Shown piece by piece: positions 41,483 to 51,277 of a stretch of DNA of 64,000 nucleotides (position 1 is the stretch's first letter; the number at the start of each line of letters is the position of its first letter). Position numbers and translations under genes: made by a program. The stretch lies in assembly GCA_036645955.1 (NCBI GenBank), contig JAVXND010000009.1, positions 7,319-71,318 on the forward strand, written 5' to 3'. Source of the DNA: Limiplasma sp036645955. GTDB taxonomy: Bacteria; Bacillota; Clostridia; Christensenellales; Aristaeellaceae. The notes under the pieces are model-generated. The model did no database searches. It worked only from the letters and a program-made list of their open reading frames with translations, and was not told the DNA's origin.

Positions 41483-43357
41483 TCAAGGAACGCTGTGCGT
41501 GCAAGCATCCTTTTGCGCGGCCGCACTCCCTAAAAGCGGCAATGTCATGGCTACGATGGGCAGAAAATAACGGAAATAGTCGTTCACAGGGCTTAGCATG
41601 CACACGCCGAGGCTCAAAAGCGCCGGCACAAAGCCCACCAGCAAGCGCCATTTCTTACGCCTTGCCAGCGATAGCCCCGCCCCCACCAACAGCCAAGTAT
41701 ACGCCGCGCAGGTGTACAGCAAGCTAAGCAACGGAATGTGCCGCCAGCCTCGCGCAAAAACCGCAAGCGCACCGCGCAGACCTTCCAATTTTGCGGGCTG
41801 TGCGGTGTGCAAAAAGCGCGGATCCTCGCCCAATGCATAGGTTTCAAATACCAAACGGTTTCCCGCCTGATTGTTATAGGTTTCCCCTTCTATTTTGGGC
41901 ATGAAGGTATAGTAGGACATATTGCCCGCAAAAAACGCCTCCGCGTAGCTCAAGGGGTATTTGGGAAGCATAGAAAGCCAAGTTTTGCGGTAACGCGCAA
42001 GCGCTTCCTGCTCAACGGCTTTGCCCTGTCCATACTGTTTGAAGGTGTATTTCACAGGGTCGGATATCCACGGCTCGTACAGCGTGGGCAAATGCTCCGC
42101 ATCCAGCACGCGGTCGATCTCCTGATATTCTTCGGGGCTTACCTCTGCCGCATGGTCGCGAAGCACGCGCGCGGTTTGCTGAAAGCACACCGAATAAAGG
42201 CCGGAGGCTGTTTCATCCCGCACGCCCAAGGCTGGCAGCAGCGCATTTGTGAAAAGCAACGCAAGCGCCGCCGCACCCGCAAGCGCACCGCCAAGCGGCA
42301 AACGTGCTTTGCCCTGCGCACCAACCGCAACCAGCAAAACAGCAGTGGGCAGTACCACATACAGCCCGTTGCTTCTTAGCAAACAGCAAAGCAATGCCCA
42401 AGCAAACAGGCCAACCAGCATGCGCGGGGCGGGGGGGCCTTGCTTGCGCTCGCGCATCAGCAAAATTTCCATCACGCGCAACGCAAACAACAGCATCGCC
42501 GCCGTATAGAGCGTATCCTTGCTGATGAACTGCGCATATCCGCCCCAAAGTGGCGTTAGCGCAAAAAACAGGATTGCGCAAAGCCGCGTTGCGCGGTTTA
42601 AATGAAGCTTGTCAAAAAAGCCGACGGCGCTTGCAAGCGCATAGGCAAGCAAAGCCGTTTGAAGCAAGGTAAACAGAGCCGCGCCTACGTTATCACTGCC
42701 CACAAGCCGTCCCAGCCACACACAGCCGCCCACCAGCCATGTGGTAAATACGGGATGCCAGGTATCCATGGGTCTTTGGCCAAAAAACTGCGCGACCATT
42801 TCGCCCAAATCCCAGCAGACCGTGCCCGGAAAAAAAGCAATCAAATAGGGCGACCAGCATAGCACAAGCAATAGCATCAGGCTCACGGTAGGGTGCTTGC
42901 GGTAAAAGCGCAAAAGGCGGCCGCCGCGCTTGGGTTGCCAGCGCTCCAACGCGCCCGCTTGATGCAGTGCGCCGCTTCGCAAAAAGCCGTCCGCCCACAC
43001 AAGCACCGCAATCATCGGCAATGCCTGCCCTGCACTTCGCACAAGCACCGCCGCCCATGCCCCCATGCCATTCAAGCCCGCAAGGCTATCGTAGGCAAAA
43101 AGCATGCCGCCCAATGTGTTCACAAAGCCAAAGAGCAAGCCAAAAGCCGCCGTACCCACGCCTGCGCGAAAGCCCTTTCGCACATAAACATGCACAAAAA
43201 GAAACGCAAAGCAAAGGGCGAGGGCGCTCCAAAGAATACTCGTTGCGCTTGCAGGCGCATCGCTCATGCCCACATAGCCTTGTGCGCTCACCACAAAGCA
43301 CATGGCGCTTGCAATGCCAGCCGCCGCGCACAAACTAGTAGCAATGGGCTTGCGCAT
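41483..43357 (-). CDS. Large polytopic membrane protein (DUF6020/GT-C-like)
   Basis: The 624-residue protein has about 13 hydrophobic spans. A conserved loop, FFPGTVCWDLGEMVAQFFGQ and TWHPVFTTWLVGG, follows the fifth span and another, FAYDSL, precedes it. This resembles a Clostridial family annotated DUF6020 and the general plan of GT-C glycosyltransferases that use lipid-linked sugars. It lies 2 bp upstream of a stop shared region with a dolichyl-phosphate-mannose-synthase-like GT2 gene, its likely partner. GGAGG lies 10 nt before its ATG. Activity is inferred, not shown. Confidence 0.72.
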   Translation of the reverse strand: MRKPIATSLCAAAGIASAMCFVVSAQGYVGMSDAPASATSILWSALALCFAFLFVHVYVRKGFRAGVGTAAFGLLFGFVNTLGGMLFAYDSLAGLNGMGAWAAVLVRSAGQALPMIAVLVWADGFLRSGALHQAGALERWQPKRGGRLLRFYRKHPTVSLMLLLVLCWSPYLIAFFPGTVCWDLGEMVAQFFGQRPMDTWHPVFTTWLVGGCVWLGRLVGSDNVGAALFTLLQTALLAYALASAVGFFDKLHLNRATRLCAILFFALTPLWGGYAQFISKDTLYTAAMLLFALRVMEILLMRERKQGPPAPRMLVGLFAWALLCCLLRSNGLYVVLPTAVLLVAVGAQGKARLPLGGALAGAAALALLFTNALLPALGVRDETASGLYSVCFQQTARVLRDHAAEVSPEEYQEIDRVLDAEHLPTLYEPWISDPVKYTFKQYGQGKAVEQEALARYRKTWLSMLPKYPLSYAEAFFAGNMSYYTFMPKIEGETYNNQAGNRLVFETYALGEDPRFLHTAQPAKLEGLRGALAVFARGWRHIPLLSLLYTCAAYTWLLVGAGLSLARRKKWRLLVGFVPALLSLGVCMLSPVNDYFRYFLPIVAMTLPLLGSAAAQKDACTHSVP

Positions 43358-43359
43358 GG

Positions 43360-44298
43360 CTAGTGATCCTCCTTGCGCAACAGACGCAGTAAATTCAAAT
43401 TGACCTCAAAAAGCTGTCTGTGCTTTTTGGCTACGGTATCCAAAATAACCCCGCATACCAACAGCATCAGTGACAGCGTCGCGCATACGCCCGATACAAT
43501 CAGCGTTGGATAGCGCGGCACAAGCCCGGTTCTAAAAAACTCAATCAGCACAGGCACAAACAGCAAAAGCCCCAGCAACGCAAACATCGCCGCAAACAGC
43601 CCAAAGAAGGAGAGGGGTCTGTATTCCTTATACAGCCTTGCAATGGTGCGAAGCACGCGCATCCCATCCGAATAGGTGTTGAGCTTGCTGATGCTATCCG
43701 CAGGGCGATCGCGGTATTCCACGGGCACGCTTGCCAAGCTCAAGTTTTTGTCCAGCGCGTGAATGGTCATTTCCGTTTCAATTTCGAAGCCTTGGGAAAT
43801 CACCGGAAACGATTTGACAAATTGGTAGCTGAAAGCGCGGTAACCCGTCATGATATCGGTGATGTTCCCTTTAAAAATCATATTGACCAGATTTTTCACC
43901 ACGCGGTTGCCCACATTGTGGAAGGGACGCTTGTTTTGTGTATAATACGTGGAGGAAAGGCGGTCGCCCACCACCATATCCACCTTTTTATCCAGCACAT
44001 ACGCCACCATTTCCCGTGCGTTTTCAGCGGGGTAGGTGTCGTCGCCGTCAATCATCAGGTAGCAATCCGCGTCGATTTCTCTAAACATGGTACGGATCAC
44101 ATTGCCCTTGCCTTGGCGGTATTCATAGCATACCGTAGCGCCCGCCTCGCGTGCCAGCGCATCGGTACCATCTGTGGAGTTGTTATCATAAACAAAAATT
44201 TCCGCCTCAGGCAGTGCTTCTTGAAAATCCTTCACTACCTTTGCGATGGTTTTGCTTTCGTTATAGCAGGGGATCAGAATCGCAAGTTTCATCGGCAT
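43360..44298 (-). CDS. DPM1/GtrB-like family 2 glycosyltransferase
   Basis: The 312-residue protein has a GT2 domain (LAILIPCYNESKTIAKVV, VYDNNSTDGTD, LMIDGDDTYP with the DxD) and two C-terminal membrane spans (about 235-257 and 272-292). Such enzymes charge polyprenyl phosphate with a sugar for GT-C transferases. The next gene downstream encodes a GT-C-like membrane protein, supporting a donor-transferase pair. The alternative start is two codons in. Confidence 0.88.
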   Translation of the reverse strand: MPMKLAILIPCYNESKTIAKVVKDFQEALPEAEIFVYDNNSTDGTDALAREAGATVCYEYRQGKGNVIRTMFREIDADCYLMIDGDDTYPAENAREMVAYVLDKKVDMVVGDRLSSTYYTQNKRPFHNVGNRVVKNLVNMIFKGNITDIMTGYRAFSYQFVKSFPVISQGFEIETEMTIHALDKNLSLASVPVEYRDRPADSISKLNTYSDGMRVLRTIARLYKEYRPLSFFGLFAAMFALLGLLLFVPVLIEFFRTGLVPRYPTLIVSGVCATLSLMLLVCGVILDTVAKKHRQLFEVNLNLLRLLRKEDH

Positions 44299-44371
44299 TT
44301 CATCCTTTCGCCCTTTGCACTCCCCATGGGGTGCGGCAACGAAGTCATCATAACATCGGCGGGAAACGTTG

Positions 44372-47300
44372 TCAAATTTTTGCCGCCTGCCTCTGCTCGC
44401 CCGAAATATCGGTAAAGGTAAGCATATAAATGTTCCTTTGTGAATGGCTCGATAAATAGCGCACGCCGCATTTGAGAAGATGCTGTTTATCGCTCAAATC
44501 GCGTTGCAGATAAACGCATTTGCAGAGCATGCCTGTGTTCTTGGCTTCCTCCAGCGTTTTTTTCAGCAGCAAGCAATCCTGTGTGCCAATCCATCTTTCC
44601 AGCTGTAAATCCGTAGCATCCATGCTCTCGCGCTGTGCATGCATCATATGCATATAATAATCGTTTACTTCCAGCAGCTCCATGCCCTTTTGTGTTAACT
44701 CGCAAAGCGCGGCACTGCATAGCAAATGCTTCACCTGACCAATGGCATCCTCCGCGCTTCCATGCCAGTGATCACCCAAGTTGGTGTGTTCATCTAGCCG
44801 CTGTTCAAATTCCGCTTCGGTCATGGGCTTTGCATAATAATAGCCCTGTGCCATTTTACAGCCAATGGTTGCCAAAAAGCGCGCTTGCTCCTCTGTTTCC
44901 ACGCCCTCCGCTATGACCTCCATGCCAAGCTTCGTGGCCATGCCCACAATACTGCTTAAAATGCTGTCCCCGCGCTCATCCAAGCCTGTGCCGCTTAAAA
45001 AGCGCATGTCCAGCTTGAGCACGTCCACAGGTGTTTCCTTGAGCATATTCAGCGATGAATAGCCGCTTCCAAAGTCGTCCATTTCCACCAAAAAGCCCAT
45101 TTCCTGCAATTCAGCCGTCATTTCCAAGAGCAGGTGCGCATTTTCAGCATAAGCACTTTCCGTAATTTCCACATGCATGCGGCTGACGGGCACGTTGTAG
45201 CGCTTGCACAGCTCCTCCAACGTTTTGCACAGTTTGGGGTTGTAGAGGTTCACTCGGGACATGTTTACGCTCACCCGAATGGGGTCTTTGGGGTTTTTGC
45301 GAAGCCTTTTGCTGATGAAAATGCAAACCAGCTCCCACATGTACACATCAATCTTCATAATAAAGCCATTTTTTTCAAATACGGGTACAAACTCGCCTGG
45401 CGGCAGGATACCGCGCTGGGGATGATTCCAACGCACGAGCGCTTCCGCCCCAATAATAGCGCCTGTATCCAGCCTGCACTTGGGCTGATAATAGGCAATA
45501 AATTCACCGTTTTTCAAGGCTTCGCTCATTCTGCCGATAATCGCCTGCTCCTGAAGCAGGGTATCGCGCATGGTGGCATCGTAAAAAGCCCAATGCTGTA
45601 AATAACTGCCCTTGATGGTGCGCTTGGCCATTTCAGCGTGGTCACACATCATGTTAATGGGCATATCGCGTTCATCCACAAGGAAAATACCGAAGCAAAG
45701 CTGTACCTCAAAGCTTAGCTTGTAGTTTTTAACGCCTTCGCAAAGCCGTTGGATTCTTGCGATTAAATCCTCCTGCTCATAGGGGATGCAGAAAATAAAA
45801 TGATCGGTATCCGCCCGCGAATAGGTGCCGTCGCTCCCGATAACGTCACGAAGCTGTAAAGCGATAAAGCGCAGCAGCTTATCGCCTTCCTCGTGCCCAA
45901 AGATGTCATTCACCGCTCGAAAGCGCTGAATATCAAAATTCACAAGGCAAAAGGTTGCTGTGGGCATTGCTTTGAGCATTTCAACCGTTTTGCGATAGAA
46001 TGCCGTTTTGTTGTAAATGCCGGTGAGGCTATCATGCTCTGCCAGATAACGGAGCTGATTTTGATGGCGGGCTTCCCCAGCGCGTTGCATCAGCAATTCA
46101 AGGTTTTGCGCGTGCAAATTCTCGGTTTCGCGGCGTGAAATGGCGTTGTGCACCCGGAGGCACATCAAGCGCGCATCCACAGGCTTGGTAACAAAATCCA
46201 TAGCGCCCAGCTCAATGGCTTTGAGGCTGTATTCCTCCTCAGAAGCGCCGCTTACAATAATCACAGGAATGGTTTGATAATACGGGTCCCCGTTCATCAC
46301 CTTGAGCACATCCAGCCCGCTCACATCGGGCATCATCAAATCCAGCACCATCGCGGAAATTTGCTGTGCACCGCGCAAAATGTCCAGTGCCTCCCGCCCG
46401 CCTGCGGCCTCCACAACATCGTAGGTTGCTTTGAAAATTTCACGCAATATGGCGCGGTTCATTTCCTGATCGTCCACAACCAGCAGGGTATAGCGGTGCT
46501 CGGACATTGCCTGCTCACGCTCCTTGGGCAAAGCCGAAAGAGTCGCCTCCGCGCTTTTTTGACCCTGCGGTTTCCCAAAGGAATATTCATAAAAAGCAAA
46601 GCGATCGCGTCCCAGCCACTTTGCGTGGTACAGCGCCTGATCTGCACATTGATACAAATCGTCAAAGCTCTGCCCATCATCGGGGTACAGGGCCACGCCT
46701 AAGCTCGCAGTCATGGTGATGTCGTCGCTGAACTTTTTGGTGAGTGCCTGACAGATGGCATGACAGCGCTGTTCCAAAAAAGCATGCTCCTGCGGAATGG
46801 CTCGCAGGCAAATCATAAATTCATCGCCGCCAAAGCGGCCAATGAGGTCGTCACTGCGCAAAATGGTGTGCAGATCCTCCGCCACATCTACAAGCGCACT
46901 ATCGCCAAAGCGGTGACCAAAGTTATCGTTGACCAATTTGAAGCCGTCCAAATCAATCATGATCAGTGCTTGTCTTGCATCCTTTTGCGAATGATGAATG
47001 CATTCGTTAAATTTTTCAATAAAGGAGGTGCGCATCAACAGCCCCGTAAGCTCGTCCGTCATGGCAAGCTTTTTTTCATGCGCTTTTCGCCGCTGCTCCT
47101 CCTCAATATCGCGCAGGATAATGAAAGCGCGAACATCGCTGCTGTATGGATCGGACACCATTTGCACACTCACAAGGGTGGCACAGCGTTCCTCCCCCTG
47201 TATGCGCTGGCACTTAAGCGATTCAGAGCGAATGTCCTGCGCATGGCAAGCCAGCAGGCGTTTGCGATCAAGCAATTCCAGAAAAGCGGCTTCATCTTCA

Positions 47301-48652
47301 CCGCAGATGGTTTGCTGTGCTATGGTTTGCGTGGCGGCGGTTAATGTGCAGGACTGGTCGAGCGGCAGTGCCGAAAGCAGCTCGCCGTTTTGGCTTAAAA
47401 CACAGTCGTCTGTGAGGTTTGTTTCAAAGTATGTGGTTTGCTTTGGCGGAAGCGCCGCATAGGTTTCCTTCCAGTTTTGGTAAGCCGCTTCCCGCTCATG
47501 CATGCCGGGCAATTCATACGCTGAAACAATGGCGTGTGAAGCCTTGCCTGACGAATCGTAAACCATGGTAAAATCCGCATGCTGCCAAACAGGCACATGC
47601 TCGCTGTTATAGCAAGCAAACACCACCGAACCGCTGGGCTTTTCTTCAATCATCTGCCTGTAAAAATCGCGGTAAGCCTCCACACACTGCTCCACCACAA
47701 CGCCGTCTGCAATGTTGCTTTCCGGCGTGTCGCTTTTTTCAAGCGGAAGGTTAAAAAGCTCAGCTGTTTCCGCCTGATAGTAAGAGGTGCGAGTTGCCAT
47801 ATCGTAACGGACAATGCATTTTCCGCTATGCTGAACCGCAATGCGGTACTCCTCCTCGCGCAGGCGAAGCTCGTCCATATAGCTAAGCTCCCGACGCATA
47901 TCCAGCTCTCGGCGCAGAATGGTCATAGACACGCAAAGCATGTTAAACAGCAGTACGTAGCGCAAAATGCGCAAACCGCTCACATCGCGCTCTAAAACAC
48001 AGTACAGCACCATCAGCGGATAGCCAAGCACCAGCAGGATATTGCCCAATGCGATTTCATTAAATGCTACCACGCGGCGTATCAGCACATTGCGAACAAA
48101 CAAAACCGCCTGCACCGCTAAAACCACCAGCGTCACCGCGCTTGCTGTTAGAAGTGAAGCGGTAAGGTCAAAGCGCCCCAGCATTTGCAATACCAGAGGC
48201 AACAGCGCCGACAGCGCAACCAGCCCCGCCAGCGCCCTGCGTAGGTTTTGTGAAATGCTGTGGCAGCAAGTAAGCAACCCGATCTGCGGCAGTGGAAAGA
48301 GAATAAAGCCATACAGGCCAATCATTTGTGAAATGCCGTTTGCGGCGGCGGGAAGGCCGCTCACCTCCCCCAAGGTGTAAAAAGCCAGCAACGCAAGCAA
48401 CGAATCAACCGATACATACAGGTAAACGGCTTTGATTGGCGTAGGGTTTTTCCAATAGGGCGGCAGTACAAACGCCAGCGTTGCCAAAGAAATAATATGC
48501 AGTACAACACACTCAAGCATCGCATATATCAAGCCCATTGTAACCAATAAATCAGACAAGCAAAAAGCCGTCGAGATCCCCAGTACGAGGCTCGTCAGCG
48601 CAACCACTAGCGTAAAGGAAGTAACTGTTGCGGTTTGGCGATGTTGAGACAT
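44372..48652 (-). CDS. Multidomain c-di-GMP protein: membrane sensor, GGDEF, receiver, degenerate GGDEF, EAL
   Basis: This 1426-residue protein begins with about seven to eight membrane spans (1-235). PAS-like sensing follows, then an active-looking GGDEF (608-612, GRFGGDEF) with the inhibitory RSDD five residues before it. Next is a CheY-like receiver (acidic pair 727-728, phosphoacceptor Asp771 in LDLMMPD, SGASEEEY, TKPVD). A second GGDEF fold is degenerate, with DTDHF at 948-952. Then comes an EAL domain with Glu1070 (AEALVRW), VNMSR, VEITES, MDDFGSGYSS and IAEGVET, all catalytic-type. About 120 further residues end the protein. It could both make and cleave c-di-GMP, switched by phosphorylation. 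No kinase gene is adjacent. Confidence 0.93.
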   Translation of the reverse strand: MSQHRQTATVTSFTLVVALTSLVLGISTAFCLSDLLVTMGLIYAMLECVVLHIISLATLAFVLPPYWKNPTPIKAVYLYVSVDSLLALLAFYTLGEVSGLPAAANGISQMIGLYGFILFPLPQIGLLTCCHSISQNLRRALAGLVALSALLPLVLQMLGRFDLTASLLTASAVTLVVLAVQAVLFVRNVLIRRVVAFNEIALGNILLVLGYPLMVLYCVLERDVSGLRILRYVLLFNMLCVSMTILRRELDMRRELSYMDELRLREEEYRIAVQHSGKCIVRYDMATRTSYYQAETAELFNLPLEKSDTPESNIADGVVVEQCVEAYRDFYRQMIEEKPSGSVVFACYNSEHVPVWQHADFTMVYDSSGKASHAIVSAYELPGMHEREAAYQNWKETYAALPPKQTTYFETNLTDDCVLSQNGELLSALPLDQSCTLTAATQTIAQQTICGEDEAAFLELLDRKRLLACHAQDIRSESLKCQRIQGEERCATLVSVQMVSDPYSSDVRAFIILRDIEEEQRRKAHEKKLAMTDELTGLLMRTSFIEKFNECIHHSQKDARQALIMIDLDGFKLVNDNFGHRFGDSALVDVAEDLHTILRSDDLIGRFGGDEFMICLRAIPQEHAFLEQRCHAICQALTKKFSDDITMTASLGVALYPDDGQSFDDLYQCADQALYHAKWLGRDRFAFYEYSFGKPQGQKSAEATLSALPKEREQAMSEHRYTLLVVDDQEMNRAILREIFKATYDVVEAAGGREALDILRGAQQISAMVLDLMMPDVSGLDVLKVMNGDPYYQTIPVIIVSGASEEEYSLKAIELGAMDFVTKPVDARLMCLRVHNAISRRETENLHAQNLELLMQRAGEARHQNQLRYLAEHDSLTGIYNKTAFYRKTVEMLKAMPTATFCLVNFDIQRFRAVNDIFGHEEGDKLLRFIALQLRDVIGSDGTYSRADTDHFIFCIPYEQEDLIARIQRLCEGVKNYKLSFEVQLCFGIFLVDERDMPINMMCDHAEMAKRTIKGSYLQHWAFYDATMRDTLLQEQAIIGRMSEALKNGEFIAYYQPKCRLDTGAIIGAEALVRWNHPQRGILPPGEFVPVFEKNGFIMKIDVYMWELVCIFISKRLRKNPKDPIRVSVNMSRVNLYNPKLCKTLEELCKRYNVPVSRMHVEITESAYAENAHLLLEMTAELQEMGFLVEMDDFGSGYSSLNMLKETPVDVLKLDMRFLSGTGLDERGDSILSSIVGMATKLGMEVIAEGVETEEQARFLATIGCKMAQGYYYAKPMTEAEFEQRLDEHTNLGDHWHGSAEDAIGQVKHLLCSAALCELTQKGMELLEVNDYYMHMMHAQRESMDATDLQLERWIGTQDCLLLKKTLEEAKNTGMLCKCVYLQRDLSDKQHLLKCGVRYLSSHSQRNIYMLTFTDISGEQRQAAKI

Positions 48653-48718
48653 AATAGCACAAACTCCTGCTTTTGTATGAATGAGCTGTTTTGGGGCAAT
48701 GGCTCTGGAAGAAATGGC

Positions 48719-49168
48719 CTACGCCTTCACCTTCATGATGAGCTTCACAATGCTATGCTCCTGCTTAGCCATGCAGGGAACATGCGCATCGTGAGGGAAG
48801 CAAAGGCAAAACCAGCCGCTTTTGACGCTTACTGTGCTCGCGGGCTCGCCGTGAAAAAAGCCGATGTCTTTTTCAGCATCAAAGGCGGTATCCCCAGGCT
48901 GCTGTGCGGCGGCACAAATTGCAATTTCTTCCGTACCCGAAATAGGCACATGAATATCCATATAGCGGCGGTGAAACTCGAAGTTAAACTCCTTGGGGGT
49001 AAGCGTGGGTTCGCTTACGGAATAGAATACATCCTTGCCGCCGAGCTCTATGCGGGTATCGACAGTCAATTGCGCAGGCTTGAGTTGTTTCAAAAAGCGA
49101 AGGGCAATGTCCAGCTCGGGGCTCATGCCTAAATAAGAAAGTGCATTTTCGCATTGATCCAATATCAT
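48719..49168 (-). CDS. YhcH/YjgK/YiaL-family protein (DUF386, cupin-like)
   Basis: The 149-residue protein shows the family's conserved lines: GKDVFYSVSEPTLTPKE, FEFHRRYMDIHVPISGTEEI, FFHGEPASTVSVKSGWFCLC and FPHDAHVPCMA, with His and Glu metal ligands of a cupin barrel. Relatives act on sugars such as N-acetylneuraminate or sit in beta-galactosidase operons; the exact role here is unknown. ATG at 49168 was chosen for GGAGG 9 nt upstream. Confidence 0.88.
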   Translation of the reverse strand: MILDQCENALSYLGMSPELDIALRFLKQLKPAQLTVDTRIELGGKDVFYSVSEPTLTPKEFNFEFHRRYMDIHVPISGTEEIAICAAAQQPGDTAFDAEKDIGFFHGEPASTVSVKSGWFCLCFPHDAHVPCMAKQEHSIVKLIMKVKA

Positions 49169-49223
49169 TTGCTTACTCCTCCACATCATTTCAGCAGCAA
49201 TGTGCCGTTCATTGAATGCAATC

Positions 49224-49251
49224 AGTATACCACAGCAAATGCTTTTTGCAA
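49224..49251 (-). promoter_or_regulatory. Promoter of the YhcH gene
   Basis: TTGCAA (49246-49251), a 16-nt spacer and TATACT (49224-49229) with an upstream TG element on the minus strand. Confidence 0.55.
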
Positions 49252-49256
49252 AGCAA

Positions 49257-49291
49257 ATAGCGCCGCTTGCCCAAAAAGCAAGCGGCGCTAT
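49257..49291 (-). terminator. Terminator hairpin after rny
   Basis: ATAGCGCCGCTTGC (49257-49270) and GCAAGCGGCGCTAT (49278-49291) form a perfect 14-bp stem 27 nt beyond the rny stop; the downstream side is T-rich on the minus strand (TTTGCTTTGC). Confidence 0.75.
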
Positions 49292-49317
49292 ATGACCTAT
49301 GTGAGCGAAAAGCCTTG

Positions 49318-50859
49318 TTATTTAGCGTATTCGGTGCTGCGCGTTTCACGAATAACGTTCACGCGGATTTGACCCGGATACTCCAATTCCTTTTCAATAC
49401 GCTTTGCAATTTCCTTGGCCAGAACCTTGGTGCCATCGTCGTTGATGTCCTCAGGTTTCACCATAATGCGAACCTCGCGGCCGCTTTGGATGGCAAAGCA
49501 CTTTTCCACGCCTTGGAAGCTATTGGCAATTTCCTCAAGCTTCTCTAGGCGCTTGATGTAGTTTTCCAGCGACTCGCGGCGCGCGCCTGGGCGTGCGGCA
49601 GAAATAGCGTCGGCGGCTTGTACAAGCACTGCTTCCACAGTCTGCGGCTCCACATCGTTATGGTGGGCAAGGATGGCGTGAATCACATCCGGGCTTTCGC
49701 GGTATTTACGCGCAAGCTCTGCACCCAAGGTAACGTGTGTGCCTTCCGCTTCGTGGTCAACGCCCTTGCCAATATCGTGCAAAAGACCTGCACGCTTGGC
49801 CAGTGCCACATCGGCGCCTAGCTCTGCGGCCATCATGCCTGCCAAATGGCTGACCTCAATGGAGTGCTTGAGCACGTTTTGACCGTAGCTGGTACGGAAG
49901 CGCAGACGGCCTAGTATCTTAATGAGTTCATGGTGAATGCCATGCTGATGCGTTTCAAACACAGCCTGCTCGCCTGCTTCGCGAATTTGGTTGTCCACCT
50001 CTTTACGAGCTTTTTCAACCATTTCCTCAATGCGTGCGGGGTGAATGCGGCCATCCATAATCAAGCGCTCCACGGCAATGCGTGCAATTTCGCGGCGCAC
50101 GGGATCAAACGCGCTGACAATCACGGCTTCAGGGGTATCATCAATGATTAAGTCAACGCCCGTTGCGGTTTCAAGCGCGCGGATGTTGCGGCCTTCGCGG
50201 CCAATGATGCGGCCCTTCATATCGTCGTTGGGCAAGTTAATCACCGATACGGTGGTTTCTGCCACATGATCAGAGGCGCATTTTTGAATGGCCAGCGCAA
50301 TGATGTTACGGGCTTTCTTTTCGCCCTCCTCACGCGCGCGGGTTTCAATGTCGCGCACCATGGCGGCGGCATCGTGATAAGCTTCTTTTTGAATGCGGCT
50401 TACCAGCATTTGGCAAGCTTCATCCTGCGTCATGCTTGCCACGCGCTCTAGCTCCGCTAGCTGCTTTTGCTGGCCTGCGTCAAGCTCTTCTTGCTCTTTG
50501 AGCAGCACGTTTTGCTTCTGCATCAAAGCTTCTTCGCGGCCCTCCAGCGAATCTTGTTTTTTATCAAGGCTTTCCTCGCGCTGTAGAATGCGGCGTTCAC
50601 TGCGCTGTACCTCTGCGCGGCGCTCGCGGCATTCGCGGTCCAGCTCGGTTTTTAAGCGCAGAACTTCTTCTTTTGCTTCTAGAATGGTTTCCTTTTTCTT
50701 TTCATCTGCTTTGCGCTGCGCGTCATCCAGCAGATTTTTAGCATATTCCTCGGTGCGACCGATTTTTTTCTCGCCTGCTTGCTTGCGGTATAGGTAGCCG
50801 CTTGCGGCGCCTATGCATGCGGTGACGAGTGCAATCAGTATCGCTACAAAAACATTCAT
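49318..50859 (-). CDS. rny: Ribonuclease Y
   Basis: RNase Y is the membrane-bound endonuclease that starts mRNA decay in Firmicutes. The 513-residue protein has an N-terminal span (MNVFVAILIALVTACIGAAS), a long charged coiled coil (about 30-190), a KH domain (IIGREGRNIRALETATGVDL) and an HD domain (LLHDIGKGVDHEAEG). ATG at 50859 has GGAG 7 nt upstream; the frame runs on 5' but without a site. A long non-coding stretch with a structured RNA candidate lies upstream, so its expression may be tied to that element. Confidence 0.96.
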   Translation of the reverse strand: MNVFVAILIALVTACIGAASGYLYRKQAGEKKIGRTEEYAKNLLDDAQRKADEKKKETILEAKEEVLRLKTELDRECRERRAEVQRSERRILQREESLDKKQDSLEGREEALMQKQNVLLKEQEELDAGQQKQLAELERVASMTQDEACQMLVSRIQKEAYHDAAAMVRDIETRAREEGEKKARNIIALAIQKCASDHVAETTVSVINLPNDDMKGRIIGREGRNIRALETATGVDLIIDDTPEAVIVSAFDPVRREIARIAVERLIMDGRIHPARIEEMVEKARKEVDNQIREAGEQAVFETHQHGIHHELIKILGRLRFRTSYGQNVLKHSIEVSHLAGMMAAELGADVALAKRAGLLHDIGKGVDHEAEGTHVTLGAELARKYRESPDVIHAILAHHNDVEPQTVEAVLVQAADAISAARPGARRESLENYIKRLEKLEEIANSFQGVEKCFAIQSGREVRIMVKPEDINDDGTKVLAKEIAKRIEKELEYPGQIRVNVIRETRSTEYAK

Positions 50860-50934
50860 AACCTTTCTCCTTTCTGTGTTTTTTTTAGGGGGTTCATTAT
50901 TCCACTTTTGTTTCGACTTTTTGCACAAACGCAG

Positions 50935-50963
50935 AAAAAGCCGACGAGCAAAGCTCGTTCAGC
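50935..50963 (-). terminator. Intrinsic terminator of the RNA candidate upstream of rny
   Basis: The minus strand reads GCTGAACGAGC-TTT-GCTCGTCGGC, a ten-pair stem with one bulge, followed by TTTTT. It lies about 75 nt before the rny start, so it could end a separate RNA or act as an attenuator. Confidence 0.75.
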
Positions 50964-51271
50964 CACTGTTTGATCTGATTTTATGGCTTGGAGATATTTT
51001 GCGTTTTCCGTAATGGAACAAGCAAAACAAAGCGTTCACATTTTGCCCGCAGGCATACGCTTACACCAACAGTCACGCATTTTTACGCATGACCGCGCCA
51101 AACCAAACTCATATACCCATGCAAACACTTCTTCTGGAAGTGTCTTCGTAAGCAAAACCCGTCAACCCTTGAAGCAAAAGCTCAACCATGCCACGGGGAA
51201 AGCCAATTGGTGGGAATATATCTGAAAAAACAGCTAGGCTCTTGCTCTCGCAGTAAGCCTGTGTAGCCGAC
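50935..51271 (-). ncRNA. Candidate structured RNA upstream of rny (337 nt)
   Basis: A perfect promoter (51278-51306) would start a transcript near 51271, and a strong hairpin with a T run ends it at about 50935. Between them there is no credible ORF, but stems are clear: a GAGA-tetraloop hairpin (AGGCT/AGCCT plus TGC/GCA, 51230-51258), ACACTTC-CAGAA-GAAGTGT (about 51137-51155) and a 9-bp stem GTCATGCGT/ATGCGTGAC with an AAA loop (about 51081-51101). Sequence hallmarks of RNase P, tmRNA and SRP RNA are absent. It may be 6S-like, a new RNA, or a long rny leader with an attenuator. Confidence 0.5.
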
Positions 51272-51277
51272 TACATT

